Shown: positions 33,111 to 44,787 of the stretch, in pieces | How positions within the stretch are numbered: position 1 is the first letter of the stretch | Layout of the letters: every line of letters begins with the position of its first letter | Assembly: GCF_963082655.1 (NCBI RefSeq) | Contig: NC_081553.1 | Coordinates: 191,707,732-191,771,731 of the forward strand | DNA from: Stomoxys calcitrans | Lineage: Eukaryota > Arthropoda > Insecta > Diptera > Muscidae | DNA length: 64,000 nucleotides | Direction of reading: 5' to 3' | Notes under the pieces: generated by a model | Database searches by the model: none | What the model was told of the DNA's origin: nothing | The model's input: only the letters and a program-made list of their open reading frames with translations | Translations under genes and position numbers: made by a program

Positions 33111-33470
33111 ACCAAATATGTTCAAGACCCACGGTGGCACCTCTCTGGTTGGGGAAAGAGAATATTCCATTTGCTGAAAGCGCAAAATACCTGGTTGGTT
33201 TGATGGATAGGAAATTGAGCTACAAAACCCTTGTCCTTGCACCTGCAAGAGAGCCATTGGCAAAAGTTGGGGGTATAAACCGCGTGTCATGAACTCGGTG
33301 TATACTGCAGTTGTCAACCCTATTACGCTATATGGCGTTGTTGTCTGGTGGACGGCGCTTCAAAAGTCCACCTAATGTACAAAGGATGACATGTTGTGCA
33401 TTATAGCGGCACTGAGGACCACACCATATGATGCACTGAATTTGAGGCTACATGACAAATTGCTGTGTTC
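33111..33470 (+). pseudogene. LINE family 2 ORF2 fragment
   Basis: The peptide contains NIPFAESAKYLVGLMDRKLS, the thumb-region signature of non-LTR RTs, then after a frame change YTAVVNPITLYGVVVWWTAL and a segment like the one after the array at 1127. It shows the single-copy order of the segment that is amplified at 360-1127. Confidence 0.75.
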
Positions 33471-33739
33471 ACTATTGTGAGACCAAGGGACTTTTCCCTT
33501 TGGTCATGCGGTGGCTATAGACACTGTGTTACATTGACACAACACCAAATGATCCAGGTAATGTGGATTACACATCTCCTGAGCCAGTTTTTCATAAAAA
33601 GTAATGTACCACTATTCCAGATAGAACCCATTGGAACTAAGATATCTCTGGTTATCGTTTAGGTTATCGTTTCCTTCTCCTCTTCCTGTTATATCACAAA
33701 GGACGAAAGCCTCTAAGTGAGTCTGATAGCTGCCTGCCA

Positions 33740-34524
33740 TTTAAATCTAAACTAACATAAGCCAGTATTCGGCTTGTTGTGCTCTCTAAATCCAAAGAGT
33801 ATCCCGGAGGAGATCTATGTCAGGTATACCATGTTCTCCAATACCGGAAAGAGCGGAGCATATCGTAATTGGTATGAAATTCGAAGGATTGGTCGCCTCA
33901 CCTTTCTTGGTATCGGGGATCGGCAGCACATTCTCAACTTTCCATCACGCCGGGAAAACTTCCGCACGGTAAGCAAGACTGAAGAGGTTGCAAAATGGAC
34001 GAGCAAGCGTCGAGGAACACTTAGACAGGACTAGTGTTGATATACCATCCTGGCTTGGGGATTTGTTTACGTCGAGATCCGCAAGAACCATTTTGACACC
34101 TCGTGAACGAAAGAATATCTGAGGCATCGAACCAGATACGCCTGAAATCATAGGTGGTGGTTGATTGCTTTCCAGCAAGGAGGTATTCCCTGCAAACATC
34201 TTGGCCAATAGGTTAGCCTTATTAACCGGGACAGTGAATATCTGGTCATCTTTAACTAGAATCGGAATAGTCGTCGAGTTGTCCCTTTCTCTTTTTACAA
34301 ATGACCAAAAGCTCCACTTCCCCTTCGAGAAGTAATAACTTTGCACGTAGACATTGTTCGTTAAGAAACTTTTCGCATCTAAGTACCTTGGCACACGAAG
34401 TTCTTGCGTGTTTGAGCAGCAGTTCAGTATTGGTGTTATTGTTCAGACGCCAGTTTCTGAATGCCTCCTCTTTCGATTGGACAGCATTTCTACATTTAAG
34501 TTCTAAGGCGCATTGAAGCCACAT
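33740..34524 (-). pseudogene. LINE family 3 RT N-terminal region
   Basis: The minus-strand frames at 34524-34252 and 34394-33945 overlap and together read as the region before and at the start of a non-LTR RT: CRNAVQSKEEAFRNWRL, KGKWSFWSFVKRERD, ANLLAKMFAGN, LDVNKSPSQDGISTLVLSKC and, further left in another frame, VLPIPDTKKGE. This resembles Jockey/CR1-type RT (K-SFW-F, LD--KS-GPDG, P--KKG). At least two frameshifts are present. The leftmost 50 bp (GCCAGTATTCGGCTTGTTGT) resembles the family 1 3' UTR. Confidence 0.75.
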
Positions 34525-35112
34525 TAATTATGCAATTTCGCTGAAATTTGGGACGGCAAGTTGTGTTAGGACTCTCGACATCCTTGTGCTGCCATATAGA
34601 CCGATCTATCGATTTAAGGTCTAGGGCCTCTAATAGGAACATATATTGTCCGATTTCGTTGAAATATGGGATAGCGAGATATATTAGGCCCTTCGCTGTT
34701 GAATACGTTCCAGATCGGTTGAGATTTGGATATAGCTGTCATATATACATATCTCCCGATTTAAGGTTTTAGGCCCATAAAAGGTGTATTGGTTAACCAA
34801 TTTCGCTGAAATTTAGCACAACGAGTTGTGTCAGGTCCCTCGTCATTTGTACCGAGTGTGGTCAAGATTGGTCTATATTTCGATATAGCTGCCTTATATA
34901 CCGATCACCCGACTTATTGTCCGATTTCACTAACAATTGGCACAGTGAGCCCTTTACAGCTCTTCGACATATATGATTCAGATCGGTATGTATTTGGATA
35001 TAGCTGCCATATATATACCGATATCCCGATTTGTTTAACCGATGAATTTGATACCAAGAGTTGTTCTAGATCTTTAAATAAATATGGGCTCATAATAAAT
35101 TTTTCACAGTTC
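34525..35112 (-). mobile_element. DINE-like repeat, divergent subfamily
   Basis: Three to four units of about 150 bp with ATTTCGCTGAAATTTGGGA and GATATAGCTGCCATATATAC; closest to the units at 58200-59280 read in reverse. Its right end was split by LINE copy B. Confidence 0.75.
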
Positions 35113-35130
35113 TATGACGAGATATGGTTA

Positions 35131-36948
35131 GGTTAGGTTGAAAAGAGGGTGCCGATATTAATCCGCCCCATGCCACTATGGACATACACCTAAGCCAGTA
35201 ATCGGCTTGTTGTGCGCTCTAAAAACTATAAAGTAACCTCTTAAAAGAAAATTTTAAGTTAGGAATTCCGTGCTACTTACAAAATCCTTAATTGTTTTCA
35301 ATGCCACTCCCCTAAGTTGGTTCATGTCTGATATTGTGTCTCCACCTAAGTACCGGCCGGGCAATGACAAAGGAACTTGCCGCACTGATTTTACATAAGT
35401 GAGCTCGAAGACCTATGCGTCCCGTTATGATACCAGTAGCTATACTGACCTCCATCTTGCTTCCTTTCAGTAATAGCCTCGTCTTCTCACGATCTGGATC
35501 CCCCCATAGGATTTTCGCCGTCCTACCGACCGTTTCGCTGTTCCACAATATTGCATGCGCATTCGTCGCCCATTCCCTTAACTCGGACTACATCGACGCG
35601 AAAGTCTTCGGGTTAACCAAGTTTATTGACGGCAGTCCTCTGGCCTTCACCGCCAAATCGTCTGCCCTTTCATTTCCCCTTACTCAGTTACGGCCCGGCA
35701 CCCAAACGATGCGGTTTTGCCATACTCAGAGAATGCGTTAATCTCCTTCTTACACTGCAAGACTGTTGGGTCACGAACCGTCCTGGTTGTTATTGCCCTT
35801 ATGGCAATTTTACTGTCGGTAAAGATGTTCACACTCGACGTCCTCGCGTTAGCACCACCCCACTTCACGCATTTCATGATCGCCCGCATCTCCGCCTGCA
35901 GGACCGTATTATGGTCAGGCAGTCTAAAACAGATCTCAGTCCCTGGGTTTTCAATGTAAACCCCCAGGCCCACTCTGTCCTCTAGCTTTGATCCATCCGT
36001 GTAACATGATCTTCTAGATGGCAATACTAGGGTTCCGTCAATCCAAGACTGTGCCGATGGCAGCAGTGCGTCGCACTCGACTTCAAGGTTCATCTTAGGT
36101 ATCCGATCGGAAACCTCTCCACCTCCTTCCAGGTTTCCTATCGTCGCCTCGATTATACCGCGATAGTATGAGCTGCTCCCATCCTCAATCCATTCCACCA
36201 TCGCCTTAAGTCTCATAGCCGTAGTGGCTGCCTCACACTTAACCTGTATGTCAATGGGTCGGATATCTAGAATAGTCTCCAGTGCCCTGGTGGTGGTCTT
36301 CATCGCTCCGCCTATGCCAAGACAACATGTTCTCTGAACCTGTTGTATGGTCCTTATGTTGCACTTTTTCTCCATAACAGTCCACCAAACTACTGAGGCG
36401 TAAGTAAGAATTGGTCTAATCACGCTCCTATAGAGCCAGTGGACTATCCTAGGATTCAGGCCCCATTTCGAGCATACGGTCCGTCTACATAGTGCCCAAC
36501 ATCTGTGAGCCTTCTCAGTACGCTCCTGAATGTGACACTTCCAATTCAGTTTCCTGTCCAAGATCACACCTAAGTTTGGGTTGCCCAAAAAGTAATTGCA
36601 GATTTTTTAAAAGAAAGTAAATGCATTTTTAATAAAACTTAGAATGAACTTTAATCAAATATATTTTTTTAAACTTTTTTTCTAAAGCAAGCTAAAAGTA
36701 ACAGCTGATAACTGACAGAAGAAAGAATGCAATTACAGAGTCACAAGCTTTGAAAAAATTTGTCAACGCCGACTATATGAAAAATTCGCAATTACTTTTT
36801 GGGCAACCCAATATTTGACCTTGTCAGATATCGAAATCTTCTTATTGAGGAAACGTGATGCGTTAAATTGGCCCACCTTCGTCTTCATCGTGAACAGGCA
36901 TATTTCAGTCTTCTCAGGGTTAACATTGAGTCTTCTCTGGGTTAACAT
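35131..36948 (-). mobile_element. LINE copy B (family 1), 5'-truncated, with target-site duplication
   Basis: An 18-bp direct repeat TATGACGAGATATGGTTA flanks it (35113-35130 and 36949-36966). The minus-strand frame 36588-35680 is open for 302 codons: GVILDRKLNWK, PILTYASVVWW, then RNase H with YTDGSKLEDRV, LQAEMRAI and FTDSKIAIRA. The 3' UTR (GCGCACAACAAGCCGATTAC in reverse) and an (AACCT)n tail end at 35131. The C-terminal zinc knuckle is deleted near 35350-35380, and a MITE interrupts the frame at 36576. Truncation inside RT plus TSD indicates ordinary target-primed insertion. Confidence 0.93.
36576..36811 (-). mobile_element. Mariner-type MITE, copy 4, inside LINE copy B
   Basis: It interrupts the LINE between ACACCTAAGT and TTTGACCTTGTC. 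LINE copy C shows the empty site CCTAAGTATTTGACC at about 61288. The left TA has lost its A. It makes the initial residues MGNP of the following open frame spurious. Confidence 0.93.
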
Positions 36949-36971
36949 TATGACGAGATATGGTTAACATA

Positions 36972-37578
36972 AAGGGTGATTTTTTTGAGGTTAGGATTTT
37001 CATGCATTAGTATTTGACAGATCACGTGGGATTTCAGACATGGTGTCAAAGAGAAAGATGCTCAGTATGCTTTGACATTTCATCATGAATAGACTTACTA
37101 ACGAGCAACGCTTGCAAATCATTGAATTTTATTACCAAAATCAGTGTTCGGTTCGAAATGTGTTCAAATTTTGACAAATTTTGTTCAGCGATGAGGCTCA
37201 TTTCTGGTTGAATGGCTACGTAAATAAGCAAAATTGCCGCATTTGGAGTGAAGAGCAACCAGAAGCCGTTCAAGAACTGCCCATGCATCCCGAAAAATGC
37301 ACTGTTTGGTGTGGTTTGTACGCTGGTGGAATCATTGGACCGTATTTTTTCAAAGATGCTGTTGGACGCAACGTTACGGTGAATGAACACATTTCGAACC
37401 GAACACTGATTTTGGTAATAAAATTCAATGATTTGCAAGCGTTGCTCGTTAATAAGTCTATTCATGATGAAATGTCAAAGCATACTGAGCATCTTTCTCT
37501 TTGACACCATGTCTGAAATCCCACGTGATCTGTCAAATACTAATGCATGAAAATCCTAACCTCAAAAAAATCACCCTT
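36972..37578 (+). mobile_element. Mariner-type deletion derivative with ~195-bp inverted ends
   Basis: TA flanks both ends (36970-36971, 37579-37580). The left arm (AAGGGTGATTTTTTTGAGGT onward) contains the start of a transposase, MNRLTNEQRLQIIEFYYQNQ. The centre encodes FSDEAHFWLNGYVNKQNCRI through MHPEKCTVWCGLYAGGIIGP, the first catalytic Asp and following strand of an IS630-Tc1-mariner transposase. The right arm is an almost exact inverted copy of the left arm, N-terminal codons included. The middle and C-terminal thirds of the transposase are missing, so it is non-autonomous. Confidence 0.9.
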
Positions 37579-37729
37579 TATATATTCGAGGTGGTGGGCA
37601 TCCATAGTCCGTGCATCTTTTCTGCACCGTTTGTCCGTTTCTCGTTTTTTATACTCAAGACATTTGTCATTTGTTATCCAATCGTTACGAACATTTTCAC
37701 ATATCACTTTTTTGCCTAAAGATGAACGC

Positions 37730-37945
37730 TGTGATATGTGGTAAAAATCGGTTCAGATTCAGATTTAGCTCCCATATGTTTATCGCCCGGTTAAAACTTA
37801 TAACGAAGTAGTTACAACGACTTTCAACCGATTTCAAGAAATTTGGTATGGAGTATTTTATTATCCATCTGAATGCAGCTGCTAAATTTCATCGAATTCG
37901 GTTTAAATTTGGATATAGCTCCCACTACAGTTTTTAAACTACATT
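37730..37945 (-). mobile_element. DINE-like fragment
   Basis: Contains GGTAAAAATCGGTTCAGATT, TTTAGCTCCCATATG and GGATATAGCTCCCA spaced as one and a half core units. Both termini are missing. Confidence 0.6.
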
Positions 37946-37984
37946 CACTACAACCCAATAATTGAAATATGGATGGTATCTTTA

Positions 37985-38293
37985 TGCAAATTTGCCCGTG
38001 AACATTCCATTAAGGAACTGGGGCAAACTTCTCACATATCAATGAGTACTGTCCGATTCAATTTTAAGCTCATTGAATAGGGACCTTTTTTCATAGCCGC
38101 GTTCAAACGGCGTGCCGCAGAGCGACACCTCTTCGGGGAGAAGTTTTTGCATGGCAAAGTACCTCACAAATGTCGCCAGCATTAAGAGGGAATAACCACC
38201 GCTGAAAAATTTTCTGATGGTCCTGCCAGGATTCGAACCCAATCGATCAGCGTCATAGGCGGACATGCTAACCTCTGCGCTACGCTGGCCTCT
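37985..38293 (-). mobile_element. SINE, full length
   Basis: Contains the complete tail (GCCCGTGAACATTCCATTAA), body and head; the B box is seen as GGTTCGAATCC in reverse at about 38229-38239 and the A box as TAGCGCAGAGG in reverse near 38272-38282. Flanks share TCTTTAT, a possible short target duplication. Confidence 0.88.
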
Positions 38294-39100
38294 TTATACG
38301 GCATCTATATCCAAACAAAATTTTCCATTTTCTGGTGATATACATTCTCTTGGACAAATAAGGTTTACGCACCCCCCCTTTGGGAGAAATAACAACAATT
38401 TTTCTAGTTCTTTGATTTTCTTGGTACGTCACAATGCAGACTACCACTAATAACTGGGCCTCCCCACCAACACCATAAGCTGAATCAAAAAATATTTCTT
38501 TTCATTATGGTTTCATCATCATTTAAACAAAATCAACTCCTTGTCAACATAATTATCGGTGCCTTCATTGTATCATCATCAATGCCAGGCGATTGACCAT
38601 TTGCAGCATCAAATTCATGCTCATCGTCATCATTATCTTTGTCATCGTCATCGTCATGGCATATGGCATAGCATGACATGACAACCAACACACGCTTCTG
38701 CAATTTATCAAGTAAACATACATAAAAACAAACTAATTGGTCGAAGTCGCACATTCTCCCATAAGGCAATGCCCGAGAGACAGACAGACAGACAGACAGA
38801 GCGAAAGATAGCGTATAAAAGCCATGCATACCAACATACATATAAAGTAGGCGATTGCTCTTTCAAGCGTATAAAATCTGCCAACATTTAGCAAAAAAGA
38901 GTAGCAACCAAAGCCCCCATGCGGGGCTATGGGTAAGAAAAAAAACCAAGATCAGCATAAGAAAAAAAGAAACACACACACACACACACATGCACATCAA
39001 TGTCTTCAGTTAGGAAGCCACTTGTTTTTAAACGAAACCTACTCGTCACCATATGAGGCCATTGGCATGTCCAATGTTAAAGCTCCTATCAAAAGTAAAA

Positions 39101-39134
<34 letters not shown>

Positions 39135-39925
39135 AAAGACAGAGAAAGAGACTGAGCTTATAACTGACGTATGGGCTTGTATCCATGTGTGGTGGCAGGG
39201 AGTGAACTAAACATTCGTTAAGTGTCACACGCATCAATGATTTTTACGCGTATCTGTCCAATAAACATTAATACTCGTTAAACATACCCACGTATATGGT
39301 GCGAACACATATACAAAGCAACCCCAGCAACAACAACAACAAGAAAATACCTCGTGTGTGTGTGTTTTAATTTTGTTTTTGGTTTAAGTGAGGCTTTGTC
39401 GTAACTTACCAATGAAATTGTGGCATAAATGATGGATGAATATTTTAATGGTTTTTTTTATATGCCAAATGAGCATCTGGAAGCCAAGTGATTTACATAT
39501 GATGTTGTATTTCTTGTTGAAATTGCGTAAAAGGAGTTGATTTGAATGAGATTCTGGTATTTTTCAGTTTGTGTGAGTTATGTTTGTGTCTTCAGTTCTT
39601 CTGACTTATGCTGATTTGAGTGCGGTAAAAAACGAGTTCGTTTCTTAAGTCTTTTGATTAGTATGAATATTATTTTTTGAAAACAATATGTGTGGGGGGT
39701 TTTTTATGTTAAATGGTGCATAAAGTTAGTAATTTGCATTGAAATAAATCTAACTCTATTCTATTTATAAGCCATCATCGTGGTTAAGGGTTTTTAAAAC
39801 TGGATAATATATGGGGTGCCTGGTGAAAATCCCAACATCAAAGACGACAAGTAACACTCTTAGGATAATATTGATGTTAATTGAAAACATGTGGCTTTAA
39901 AATACGAAACCGCATTTCCGGCATT
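38294..39925. other. Unique DNA with microsatellites, no gene seen
   Basis: (AC)n at 38972-38990, (GA)n at 39104-39131, CAT/GAT-rich DNA at 38560-38660 and CAA triplets near 39330. No exon recognised. Open frames that cross the microsatellites are low complexity. Confidence 0.6.
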
Positions 39926-40790
39926 ACTAGGGCACTGGAGATTATTCTAGAGGTCCAATCTATTGGCATACATATTAAGTTTCAGGCGGCCATTGCGGCT
40001 ATGAATCTTAAGGCGAAGGAAGAGTGGATGGAATATAGGAGCAGATTATAATTTGGCGGGATAATCGAGGCGACGCACAGTGGGCCAAACGGCTAAAAAG
40101 TGGAAATAAGTCTACATCTTTTCAACTGCTGATCTTAGCGGTACAAAATGTTCCTGATATTTGTAGAGGAGGCTTTCAGGACCGTGCTGCTATCATTCTA
40201 TGTCTTTAATACAAGGTGTCAAAGTTGGCCACTTTTGACTTCTCCTACCTTCTGGGGGCCATAACTTTTGATCAACTGAACCAATTTTTTAGATCTCGTC
40301 GAGTCCTAAATCATGCAAATCGGTTCAGTAGATCAAAAGTTATGGTTCCCAGAAGGTTGGAGAAGTCAAAAGTGGTCAATTTTGACACCCTGTATCTCAC
40401 CTTGTATTAAAGATATGGACATACAGCACCACTTTCCTTAAGCCTTTGTCCTCCTCTACAAATGTCCACAAAATATGTACCGCTAAGTTCAACAGATAAG
40501 AAGTTGTAGACTTTTTTCGATTTTTTTTACGTTTGGTCCATTGTGCAACGATAGGAAACCTGGATGGATTGGAAGGGGTATTGATATTGCCACCTGGCAG
40601 TTCATGCCACACGGATGCATCAAAGCTAGAAGACAGAGTAAATATGAGAGTCTACTTTGAGGACCGAGGGACTTTGATCTCTTCCAAATTGATTGAACAT
40701 AACACGGTCATACAGGGGGAGATAACAGACATCGCAGCTTGGTTTGGCATCAAAGCGAGGACGTCAAGAGTGAACCTTATGACTACGCTG
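39926..40790 (+). pseudogene. LINE copy E (family 1) relic
   Basis: It encodes pieces equivalent to the end of thumb and start of RNase H: IQ/KCEAA-like at 39975, MNLKAKEEWMEYRSRL near 40000, and after a foldback insertion LILPPGSSCHTDASKLEDRV at about 40575, then HNTVIQGEITDIA. The first RNase H Asp (TDGSK in other copies) reads TDASK. Stops and indels are frequent. Confidence 0.78.
40076..40545. mobile_element. Foldback element (~200-bp imperfect inverted arms)
   Basis: The left arm begins CACAGTGGGCCAAACG and the right arm ends CGTTTGGTCCATTGTG. The arms pair over about 200 bp (GACTTCTCCTACCTTCTGGG near 40240 with CCAGAAGGTTGGAGAAGTCA near 40350). It interrupts the LINE codons GAGGCGACG/ATAGGAAAC, with CGACG and CAACG as a likely 5-bp target duplication. 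It encodes nothing. Confidence 0.85.
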
Positions 40791-40794
40791 AACA

Positions 40795-40960
40795 TTTTTT
40801 CGGATGTTCTCGCCAGGATTCGAACCTGGAGGTTGAGTGGCGGACATGCTAACCTCTGCGCCACAGTGGCCTTCATGAGTGCAGTCCAATTAAAGTTTAA
40901 GTCCAATGATCAGGGACCACTTATTGCTCCGAATGGCGTGCTGCTTGGGTGAATATATCA
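40795..40960 (-). mobile_element. SINE, rearranged
   Basis: The head in reverse (CTCGCCAGGATTCGAACCTG, then GCGGACATGCTAACCTCTGC) is directly followed on the right by tail-side body (CATGAGTGCAGTCCAATTAA), so head and tail are joined in an abnormal order. Confidence 0.8.
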
Positions 40961-41782
40961 CAAATGAAAGGAAAACCACTACTGAATGAAGGGAGACCCA
41001 ATACTAAACATTTTTGCTGAGGTTCTACTTGGGATTGGAACTACGCGGAACTACGAAGGGAAGATTCCGATTATGACACAGTGCGGCAAGTGATATCGTG
41101 TGTAGGGAATATGGGCAACACAACGAGACGGTGGAGCATTTCGAATGCCGTTGCCTGGTTCTCGCGGCTAAATCAGCTAGTGGCAGCTGGGAAAACCATA
41201 CAAGTAAAAATATTAAATAACAGTTTTAATATCCATTAAGTATAACCAGGAAGATGCAAATAAATGAACAACGCAGGTAAGCTCACATTCAGATAGGCAA
41301 AAGTCTATATAGTAAGGTAATCGCCGAATCCACAGTAATGGATTCAGACTAAGCATTTCTGTATTCCGAAGACGAATAAAATAACGATGAACCCGCAGTT
41401 ACGGTTTCTGCATTCACGCACAAGCGCTCAGTAGACGCACACGAATCCGCAGCAATGGATTCAAGATGGAATCGGTAACGTTGTCAAATCCGCAGTAACG
41501 GATACAGATGGAACCGGCAACGTCGTCTAATCCGCAGTGACGGATTTTGTTTCAGATTTTAGGCAGGAACAATGATCGTAGCAGAAAACATGGAAAGTCC
41601 ATAGATAGGATTCGAATGAAATGATGAAACAGGAACCTGGGTGAGGCAGGTGCGACGCGTATAAAGAGACAAAAGGTGTGTAGAAGTATACAGCAGCACG
41701 TCAACTTAGTAAACAAGAGCTTGAAATGGCAGGATGTTGAACAGCGCTTATAGTTGGCAACCCTTTGAGCAAGTTAAGATAA
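40961..41782. other. LINE debris, then DNA with clustered palindromes
   Basis: Around 41060-41150 the sequence resembles the LINE C-terminal knuckle (ATGGGCAACACAACGAGACG, GCATTTCGAATGCC). From 41326 to 41550 four imperfect palindromes of the form AATCCGCAGTAACGGATT occur. GACGCGTATAAAGAGACA at about 41655 could be a TATA box of an LTR, but no LTR pair was found. Confidence 0.45.
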
Positions 41783-43629
41783 AACAAGTAAAAGCATGGC
41801 AAGTTCGGCCAGGCCGAATCTTACATACCCTCCACCATGAATCGCATTTTCGAGTCCTTTTCCCGGTATCTCTTTTAACGAAAACAAAGGATAAAATAAA
41901 TAAATTGCTATGCTACTGGAGCTATATTTAGTTATGGTCCGATTCGGACCATTATTGAATTGAATGTTGGAGACCATAGTAAAAGTCATTGTGTAAAATT
42001 TCAGCCAAATCGAATAAGAATTGCGCCCTTTAGGGGCTCAAGAAGTAAAATACGGAGATCAGTTTACATGGGAGCTGTATCAGACTATAAAGCGCTTCAG
42101 AGCATATTTGACACGTATGTAGAAGGTCATGGAAAAAGCCGTTGTACAAAATGTCAGCCAAATTGGATTATAATTGCGCCCTCTAGAGGCTCAAAAAAGA
42201 TTGCCGATCGGTTTTTATGGCAACTATATCAGGTTGTTCAATGATTTGAACCATGATTAGCACAGTTGTTGAAAGTCATAACAAAACACCTCATGCTAAA
42301 TTTTAGACAAATCGGAAAAGAATTGCATTCTATAGTGGCTCAAGAAATCAAGATTCAAAAACGGTTTATATGGCAGATATATCAAAACCTGGGCCGATTT
42401 GAACCATACTAAGCACAGTTTTTGGAAGTAATGACAAAAGACCTCATGCAAAATTGGATAGGAATCTCGCCCACTAGTGACTCAAGAAATCAAGATTCAA
42501 GATTGGTTTATATGGCGGCTATATTAGGTTATGGACCGATTTGAACCATACTTAGCAAAGTTGTTTGAAGTCGTAAAGAAATAGGTCAGCCAAATCGGAT
42601 AAGAACTGCGACCTCTAGAGGCTCAAGAAGTCAAGACCCCAGATTGGTTTATATGACAGCAATATCAGGTTATGGGCCGATTTCAACCATGTTTAGCACA
42701 GTTGTTGGAAATCATAACAAAACACCTCATGGAAAATTTCAGCCAAATCGTATAAGAATTGCGCCCTCTAGGGGCTCAAGAAGTCAAGACCCCAGATAGG
42801 TTTATATGACAGCTATATCAGGTTCTGGACCGATTTTAACCATACTTAGCACAGTTGTTGGAAATCATAAAAAAACACTCCATGGAAAATTTCAGCCAAA
42901 TCAGATAAGAATTGCGCCCTCTAGGGGCTTAAGAAGTCAAGACCCCAGATCGGTTTATATGACAGCTATATCAGGTTATTGGCAGATTTCAACCATACTT
43001 AGCACAGTGGTTGGAAATCATAACAAAACACCTCATGGAAAATTTCAGCCAAATCAGATATGAATTGCGCCCTCTAGGGGCTCAAGAAGTCAATACCCCA
43101 GATCGGTTTATATGACAGCTATATCAGGTTCTGGACCGATTTAAACCATACTTAGCACAGTGGTTGGAAATCATAACAAAACACTTCATGGAACATTTCA
43201 GTCAAATCGGATAAGAATTGCGCCCTCTGGTGTCTCAAGATTCAAGATCGGTTTATATGAGAGGTATATCAGGTTTTAGACCTATTGGGACCATATTTGA
43301 AACATTTGTTGAATGTTTTAGAAAATGCTCAAGAATAATACACTGGAGATCTTTTTATATGGGAGCAATTTCAAAACATGTACCAGTATGGCCCATCTAC
43401 ACTAGTAAGAAGTATTTTGTGCAAAATTTCAAGCGGCTAGCTTTATTCCTTCGTAAGTTAGCGTGCTTTCGATAGACAGATAGACGGAAGGACATGTCTA
43501 AATCGACTCAGAACATAAAGACGATCAAGAATATATATCCTTTATGGGGTCTTAGACGAATATTTCGAGGAATTACAAACAGTATGACGAAATTAGTATA
43601 CCCCCATCCTATGGTGGAGGGTATAAAAA
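41783..43629 (+). mobile_element. DINE-1-like repeat, full length
   Basis: It starts AACAAGTAAAAGCATGGC and TTCGGCCAGGCCGAA and ends CCTATGGTGGAGGGTATAAA. The core has about nine units; the last ones have an exact 153-bp period (TATCAGGTT at 42668, 42821, 42974 and 43127). The GACA/GACGG spacer near 43470 is short here. Confidence 0.92.
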
Positions 43630-43734
43630 CTATCAGAGAATATGTGAGTAACAAAGAGTTCGTAAAATAGTTTTTTTTGAGGTTACTCTTCATTTCGGGG
43701 TATTATTTTATCGCACTTCTTGTCATCGATATCA

Positions 43735-44285
43735 CACACTCTGAGTGATTCATTTCAATGAAGCAAAGAAGTTGCCAAAGTGTGGAATATTTTTGAGATT
43801 GTTAAATAACCCTTCAATTTATATTCTTCAATTCAAAAAAAAAAAAAAAACAAAAAAAGATGAGGATCATGATCAATGGAAAATAACATGACATCAAGCC
43901 CAAAATAACACGAAATATAAAATAAAACAGGTCAACACATCAACATGGAAATCTCAATGTTTTGTTTGTAGTAAAGCCATATGTGCCGAGGGTCATCAGT
44001 CTGCTGATGTTGATAGTGAAGATGATGTGGCTGGCTGATAGGCTGGCTACCAGTATTACGCTCTTGGGTTATAATGGGAATTTGTAGTAGGAGCAAAAAT
44101 ATGGGAAAGTTTTTGGCACTCCAAAAATATTTCCAAAAAAATTATACAAATATACATACACGACATGTGTATTAGAAACATGCTCGTACAAAAGACTTAA
44201 GACACAAACTTGACACATACACGACATGTGTATAAGGAACATGTTCGTTCGTTCAAAAGACTTAAGACACAAACTTGAATTGGAA
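43735..44285 (+). repeat. Segmental duplication, copy 1
   Basis: It is a diverged relative of 47355-47662: both contain CACTCTG then GAGTGAT, TGTTTG-AGTAAAGCC/TGCAGCAAGGCT, GGGTCATCAG, GAAGATGATGTGGCTG, AGGCTGGCTACC, TATTACGC, GGTTATAATGGGAATTTGT and GGGAAAGTTTTTGGC in the same order. At its end a segment of about 60 bp (ACGACATGTGTAT to GACACAAACTTG) is itself duplicated at 44160 and 44221. Confidence 0.8.
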
Positions 44286-44379
44286 AATAATTTTTTTCGG
44301 CGTTTCTAAAGTGAAACTCCATTTCGAAATTTCAAGAGTCCTGCAAAGTGGTAATATCGGTATTGCACTTTTTACACCC

Positions 44380-44735
44380 CGGCACGGGATTACTGTGAGT
44401 ACCACACAGGCTGGAACATTGAGGTAAGATCTGTGTGGTGTTCATTGCTGTCGCGGGAATCTTAGCTGCGAGTTACTGGGCCACAGGTTGCAGATAGTAG
44501 AATGCTTCATAAGGAGAGAGAGTTCGGGAGGAACCGGCTCTTGCACAAATACCAAGTGCCTATGATGCTCGATATGACAAGGCCAGTTATTGCCACCTTT
44601 AAATAGCCAATGACCAATATGTTCCGTGCCGATCGGACCATTCGACCGAAATGAGCTTTCTAACCTACAGCAGCCTGACGGGGATCGCCACCTTCACATG
44701 AAAATGTGGCTACAACAACAACAACTTTCTATACA
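44380..44735 (+). mobile_element. LINE family 5 3' end with (CAA)n tail
   Basis: It shares with 16755-17400 (reverse) the 3' UTR landmarks ACACAGGCTGGAAC, TATGATGCTCGATAT and the end AAAATGTGGCTACAACAACA. No intact coding sequence. Confidence 0.7.
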
Positions 44736-44787
44736 GTTCGTACGCCGGTCTCTACTTGGAGAGTCCAGATATTCGAAGGGCAGTTTT

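Noticed and set aside
33465..33662. A short plus-strand frame after the LINE fragment
   Set aside because: No similarity to any LINE block, no start context, composition like flanking debris.
41650..41675. LTR promoter (TATAAAGAG)
   Set aside because: No matching second LTR, primer binding site or gag/pol sequence was found nearby; kept only as a possibility.
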